A stretch of 8,198 nt of DNA from the NCBI GenBank assembly GCA_946404295.1, contig CAMJDE010000067.1:1-8198 (forward strand), in the 5' to 3' direction. Shown here in pieces: positions 5,755-8,198 of this stretch (position 1 is the first letter of the stretch; the number at the start of each line of letters is the position of its first letter). The notes below the pieces were generated by a model. It ran no database searches and was not told the origin of the DNA. It was given only the letters and a program-made list of their open reading frames with translations. The DNA comes from an uncultured Clostridia bacterium. GTDB lineage: Bacteria > Bacillota > Clostridia > Oscillospirales > CAG-272. Position numbers and translations under genes: made by a program.

Positions 5755-5836
5755 TTGCAAAACGGGTTGCAAAAAGTTGCAGAACGGAGTATAATACAGT
5801 ATATCTCAACGGTCATTCTGCAAGATTGCGGAACGG
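5755..5836 (+). repeat. Direct repeats TTGC(A/G)(A/G)AACGG around the aminotransferase promoter
   Basis: TTGCAAAACGG (5755-5765), TTGCAGAACGG (5777-5787) and TTGCGGAACGG (5826-5836) are near-identical 11-mers; the first two start 22 bp apart. A related TTGCAAAAAG at 5767-5776 contains the -35 hexamer, and TGCAAAACAGG follows at 5842. They may be regulator sites or slippage products. Confidence 0.55.
5767..5795 (+). promoter_or_regulatory. Strong vegetative promoter of the aminotransferase gene
   Basis: TTGCAA at 5767-5772, a 17-bp spacer and a consensus TATAAT at 5790-5795. The leader to the ATG at 5862 is about 60 bases. The promoter is embedded in the 11-mer direct repeats. Confidence 0.88.
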
Positions 5837-5861
5837 AAAATGCAAAACAGGGGTTTTTGGA

Positions 5862-7130
5862 ATGGTTTACGGCGAAATGAACCGCGACGAACTGACAAGT
5901 GAAAAGAAGCGGCTCTCGGAACAATACGACGCCTATCTCGGCGAGGGGCTGAAACTCGACCTCTCGCGGGGCAAACCCGCGGCGGATCAGCTGGATCTCT
6001 CGATGGATCTTCTGAACCGTCCGCTCTCGCCCGCCGAGTGCGTCGTCGACGGTTTCGATTGCCGGAACTACGGCTGTCCGTGGGGGCTTCCCTCGATGCG
6101 CCGTTTCTTTTCCGAGCTGCTCGGGATCCCGTCGGAGCAGATCATCGTCGGGGGCAACTCCAGTCTTGCCCTGATGTACGGGACGATCTCGCGCGCCATG
6201 CTCTTCGGGCTTGCGGACTCGCCCGCGCCGTGGGCGAGCGTAGAGAAGCGCAAATGGCTCTGCCCCGCGCCGGGTTACGACCGCCACTTCGCCATCACCG
6301 AAAAGATGGGCTTCGAGTTGATCCCGGTCGATATGACGCCGACGGGACCCGATATGGATCAGGTCGAAAAACTTGTCCTCGATCCCTGTGTCAAGGGGAT
6401 CTGGTGCGTGCCGAAGTACTCGAACCCCACCGGGATCACCTATTCGGACGATACCTGCCGGCGTCTTGCGACGATGAAGACCGGGGCGCCCGACTTTACC
6501 GTGATGTGGGACAACGCCTACGCCGTCCACGACCTCGCGGACGGGGGAGACGACCTATTGAATATCTTTGACCTCGCCGTGCAAGCGGGGACCGAAAACC
6601 GGTTCTTCTGCTTCTCCTCGACGTCAAAAATCACCTTCCCGGGCGGGGGCGTCTCGATCTTGGCGGCGAGCCCCGCGAATATCGAACTTGCGAAAAAGTA
6701 TATCTCGGTCGAGACCATCGGCTTTGACAAACTGAACCAACTGCGCCACCTGCGCTTTTTGAAGGACGCCGAGGGCGTGAAGGTGCAGATGAACCGGCAC
6801 AAAGCGCTCCTCGCAAGGAAGTTCCGCATCCTGGAGGACACCCTCGAACGCGACCTCGGCGGGCTCGGGATCGCGGAGTGGACGCATCCGAAGGGCGGCT
6901 ACTTCGTCAGTCTGGACCTCCCCGACGGGTGCGCCAAACGCACCTACGAACTCGCGAAAGCCGCGGGCGTCACCCTGACCCCGGCGGGCGCGACCTTCCC
7001 CTACGGGCGCGATCCGCGCGACCGTAACCTCCGCCTGGCGCCGACCTGTTCCTCGACGGCGGAACTCGGCATCGCCGCCTCGATCCTTACCGTTGCGGTA
7101 CGTCTTGCCGCGATCGAAAAACTGCTCTGA
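5862..7130 (+). CDS. PLP-dependent aminotransferase, aspartate aminotransferase type Ic
   Basis: A 422-residue fold-type I aminotransferase of the PF12897 group (type Ic aspartate aminotransferases, as characterised in Corynebacterium). It probably exchanges the amino group between aspartate and 2-oxoglutarate in the cytoplasm. Visible marks are SRGKPA (35-40) near the N-terminus, GGNSS (97-101) at the cofactor phosphate, SNPTG (187-191), WDNAYAVHDL (216-225) with Asp217 to the pyridine nitrogen, and SSTSKITFPGGG (252-263) with the Schiff-base Lys256. NLRLAPT (389-395) supplies Arg391 for the substrate carboxylate. The ATG at 5862 is preferred for AGGGG eight bases upstream; a TTG at 5826 without a ribosome site and an ATG at 5877 are alternatives. 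It has its own promoter and is divergent from lexA. Substrate preference is inferred from family membership. Confidence 0.93.
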   Translation: MVYGEMNRDELTSEKKRLSEQYDAYLGEGLKLDLSRGKPAADQLDLSMDLLNRPLSPAECVVDGFDCRNYGCPWGLPSMRRFFSELLGIPSEQIIVGGNSSLALMYGTISRAMLFGLADSPAPWASVEKRKWLCPAPGYDRHFAITEKMGFELIPVDMTPTGPDMDQVEKLVLDPCVKGIWCVPKYSNPTGITYSDDTCRRLATMKTGAPDFTVMWDNAYAVHDLADGGDDLLNIFDLAVQAGTENRFFCFSSTSKITFPGGGVSILAASPANIELAKKYISVETIGFDKLNQLRHLRFLKDAEGVKVQMNRHKALLARKFRILEDTLERDLGGLGIAEWTHPKGGYFVSLDLPDGCAKRTYELAKAAGVTLTPAGATFPYGRDPRDRNLRLAPTCSSTAELGIAASILTVAVRLAAIEKLL

Positions 7131-7153
7131 CTTCATTTCCCACGACCCGCCTT

Positions 7154-7170
7154 CCGTCCCCGCCGGACGG
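7154..7170 (+). other. GC hairpin downstream of the aminotransferase gene
   Basis: CCGTCC (7154-7159) pairs with GGACGG (7165-7170) across a five-base loop, with possible extension by flanking CCGCC and GGCGG. There is no T-run, so it is not a terminator alone. It may protect the 3' end of the message together with the terminator at 7209-7235. Confidence 0.45.
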
Positions 7171-7208
7171 GCGGCACCGCAGGGTCGATCCTCGCTTTCC
7201 CGCCGTGC

Positions 7209-7235
7209 GAAACGCGCCCGGCGGGTTTCTTTTTT
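7209..7235 (+). terminator. Probable terminator of the aminotransferase gene
   Basis: GAAAC-g-CGC (7209-7217) pairs with GCG-g-GTTTC (7221-7229) around a three-base loop with one internal mismatch. Six T follow directly (7230-7235). It lies 79 bases after the stop codon. Confidence 0.65.
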
Positions 7236-7236
7236 C

Positions 7237-7265
7237 AAAAAAGTCACACGACGCGCGACTTTTTT
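7237..7265. repeat. Inverted repeat AAAAAAGTC / GACTTTTTT upstream of the S24 gene
   Basis: Perfect 9-bp arms (7237-7245 and 7257-7265) flank an 11-base GC-rich centre, ending 11 bp before the -35 of the next promoter. It could be a second, bidirectional terminator or an operator. The arms are AT-rich, so as RNA the stem would be weak. Confidence 0.55.
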
Positions 7266-7276
7266 CGCAAAAAGGG

Positions 7277-7305
7277 TTGCATATCGCGTGCTTTTATGAT
7301 ATAAT
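7277..7305 (+). promoter_or_regulatory. Strong vegetative promoter of the XRE-S24 repressor gene
   Basis: TTGCAT at 7277-7282, a 17-bp spacer and a consensus TATAAT at 7300-7305. The start codon is 32 bases further on. No LexA-type GAA-N6-TTC palindrome is visible here, so LexA control is not indicated. Confidence 0.88.
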
Positions 7306-7337
7306 GGGGGCATAAGAGAACGCAAGGGGGCGAACAT

Positions 7338-7961
7338 ATGGGGCTGGGACAAAACATCAAGCAACGGCGCAAGGCGCTGAAACTGACGCTGGAGGACGTG
7401 GCGGCGGAACTCAAAACCAGTAAGCAGACGATCCAGCGTTACGAGAGCGGGCAAATCGCGAACATCCCGCAGGAGAAGATCGAGCGGTTGGCAGGCGTGC
7501 TCGGGACGACGCCGGCGGCGCTCGTCGGTTGGGAGGACAGCCCCGACGCCGAGGGCAAACTCTTCCCGATCCGGGTGCGGCGGGTGCCGATGCTCGGTAA
7601 GATCGCCTGCGGCACGCCGATCTACGCCGAGGAGGAGTACGGCACCTATCTTTCGGTCGACGAGAAACTCGACGTCGACTTCTGCCTGCGCGCCTGCGGG
7701 GACAGTATGATCGGCGCGCGGATCAACGACGGAGACCTGGTGCTGGTGAAAAAGCAGGAATCGGTCGACAACGGCGAGATCGCCGCCGTCGTGGTCGAGG
7801 GGGAAGCCACCCTGAAACGGGTCTACTACTACCCCGAGAAGCAAAAACTGATCTTGACGCCCGAAAACCCCCGGTATGAACCGCTGGTTTACATAGGGGC
7901 GGAGTTGGATCGCATACAGATCCTCGGGAAGGCGGTCGCGTTCCAAAGCAGATTACACTGA
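7338..7961 (+). CDS. XRE-family transcriptional regulator with S24 self-cleaving domain (CI/HdiR-like)
   Basis: A 207-residue repressor with an XRE/Cro helix-turn-helix (about 1-64; LTLEDVAAELKTSKQTIQRYE at 16-36 holds both helices) fused to a LexA-like S24 peptidase. The scissile bond is probably Cys91-Gly92 in KIACGTPIY. The nucleophile Ser123 lies in CGDSMIGARINDGD and the base Lys160 in EATLKRV. Proteins built this way, such as lambdoid CI and lactococcal HdiR, repress target promoters until stress or RecA filaments trigger cleavage. AAGGGGG seven bases before the ATG sets the start, and the promoter at 7277-7305 drives it. Its targets are not in view; no phage gene is visible, although the right flank is cut. 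The reading frame ends within a linker-like ATTACA, just before the hairpin array. A free-standing stress regulator or a prophage-derived repressor are both possible. Confidence 0.92.
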   Translation: MGLGQNIKQRRKALKLTLEDVAAELKTSKQTIQRYESGQIANIPQEKIERLAGVLGTTPAALVGWEDSPDAEGKLFPIRVRRVPMLGKIACGTPIYAEEEYGTYLSVDEKLDVDFCLRACGDSMIGARINDGDLVLVKKQESVDNGEIAAVVVEGEATLKRVYYYPEKQKLILTPENPRYEPLVYIGAELDRIQILGKAVAFQSRLH

Positions 7962-7982
7962 CTGTATTGCGCCGTTCCAAAT

Positions 7983-8198
7983 CACCCCCAACGGGGGTGT
8001 ATGTAATCCGCGCGGAGCGCGGTATGTAATCCACGCGACAGCGTGGTATGTAATCTGCCCGAAGGACAGTATGTAATTCCCCGCAGGGGAGGCGATTCAA
8101 GCGACGACGGCGCTTGATTACATACCATCCCGCAGAGCGGGGTGGATTACATACACGGCTTCGCCGCGATTACATACTGCGCGCCGGGCGCGCAGATT
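7983..8198. repeat. Array of nine GC hairpins joined by TATGTAAT linkers, orientation-switched
   Basis: Nine short palindromes alternate with an 8-base linker. Hairpins: 7983-7999, 8008-8022, 8031-8046, 8055-8069, 8078-8090, 8098-8116, 8125-8145, 8154-8168 and 8177-8195. Stems are 5-9 bp, nearly all GC, mostly with loops of three or four bases. TATGTAAT occurs at 8000-8007, 8023-8030, 8047-8054 and 8070-8077. After a divergent joint (GGCGATT, 8091-8097) the reverse complement ATTACATA occurs at 8117-8124, 8146-8153 and 8169-8176, and begins again at 8196. Stem sequences differ from unit to unit while pairing is kept; three stems have one mismatch or wobble. Unit length is about 23-29 bases. 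The array follows the S24 gene by 21 bases and runs off the right edge. No long reading frame makes sense across it. I do not recognise the family; REP-like or other non-autonomous palindromic elements are the nearest comparison. Confidence 0.9.

Noticed and set aside
5747..5794. Fifteen-codon leader peptide MNICKTGCKKLQNGV before the aminotransferase
   Set aside because: It ends inside the -10 element, so transcripts from the evident promoter would not contain it; AAGGAG lies too far upstream of its ATG.
7279..7291. Operator-like GCATATCGCGTGC over the -35 of the XRE-S24 gene
   Set aside because: Only the outer three bases are symmetric; not enough to claim an autoregulatory site.
6624..7946. 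Minus-strand frame of 440 codons
   Set aside because: It is antisense to the aminotransferase, the promoter region and the S24 gene, with no ribosome site or recognisable domain.
7723..8100. Minus-strand open frame of 125 codons with repeated Asp-Tyr-Ile-Pro-Arg
   Set aside because: The peptide repeat is simply the translation of the TATGTAAT linker plus stem bases; the rest is antisense to the S24 gene, and there is no ribosome site.
7983..8198. CRISPR array
   Set aside because: The constant element is only 8 bases, changes orientation, and the variable parts are palindromes of 13-21 bases, unlike unique spacers. No cas gene is visible.

Overview
The window reads as a GC-rich chromosomal segment of a low-copy, Gram-positive-type bacterium, most likely a member of the Clostridia (Bacillota). 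The reasons are strong AGGAGG-type ribosome sites, a YtvI-like AI-2E family membrane protein, a four-cysteine (zinc-ribbon) ribosomal protein L28, a LexA whose operator has the geometry of the Gram-positive SOS box, and AT-rich intergenic promoters set between GC-rich genes. The taxonomic call is inference; no rRNA or tRNA gene is present.

Layout from left to right: (1) positions 1-1169, minus strand: a cyclophilin-type prolyl isomerase followed almost without gap by mutY, whose C-terminus runs off the left edge. (2) 1263-2339, plus: a YtvI/AI-2E type polytopic membrane protein, divergent from the isomerase. (3) 2380-2565, minus: rpmB (L28), convergent with the previous gene across a shared hairpin. 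(4) 2855-3079, plus: a 74-residue membrane protein with a very acidic tail. (5) 3139-3573, minus: a DUF2383-like, ferritin-like helical protein. (6) 3705-4343, plus: an RsmJ-type 16S rRNA methyltransferase, then 4415-4879: a membrane-anchored protein of unknown function. (7) 4966-5571, minus: LexA. (8) 5862-7130, plus: a type Ic aspartate aminotransferase. (9) 7338-7961, plus: a second S24 autoproteolytic repressor, this one with an XRE/Cro helix-turn-helix. (10) 7983-8198: an array of nine short GC-rich hairpins separated by an invariant 8-mer TATGTAAT, which changes orientation half way and continues past the right edge.

Most genes are housekeeping or of unknown function and are transcribed singly or in pairs. 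Convergent pairs share hairpin terminators (2337-2363, 3084-3118, 4923-4958). Five well-formed promoters have a 17-bp spacer and share the -35 hexamer TTGCA(A/T) instead of TTGACA. The two S24 repressors, LexA and XRE-S24, both carry a Cys-Gly scissile bond and a Ser/Lys dyad. They lie on either side of the aminotransferase.

The least explained part is the hairpin array at the right end. Its stems differ in sequence but keep their pairing, and the linkers are almost invariant. The linkers are arranged so that left-half copies could pair with right-half copies in nested order, giving a chain of four-way junctions. I do not recognise it as a named repeat family.
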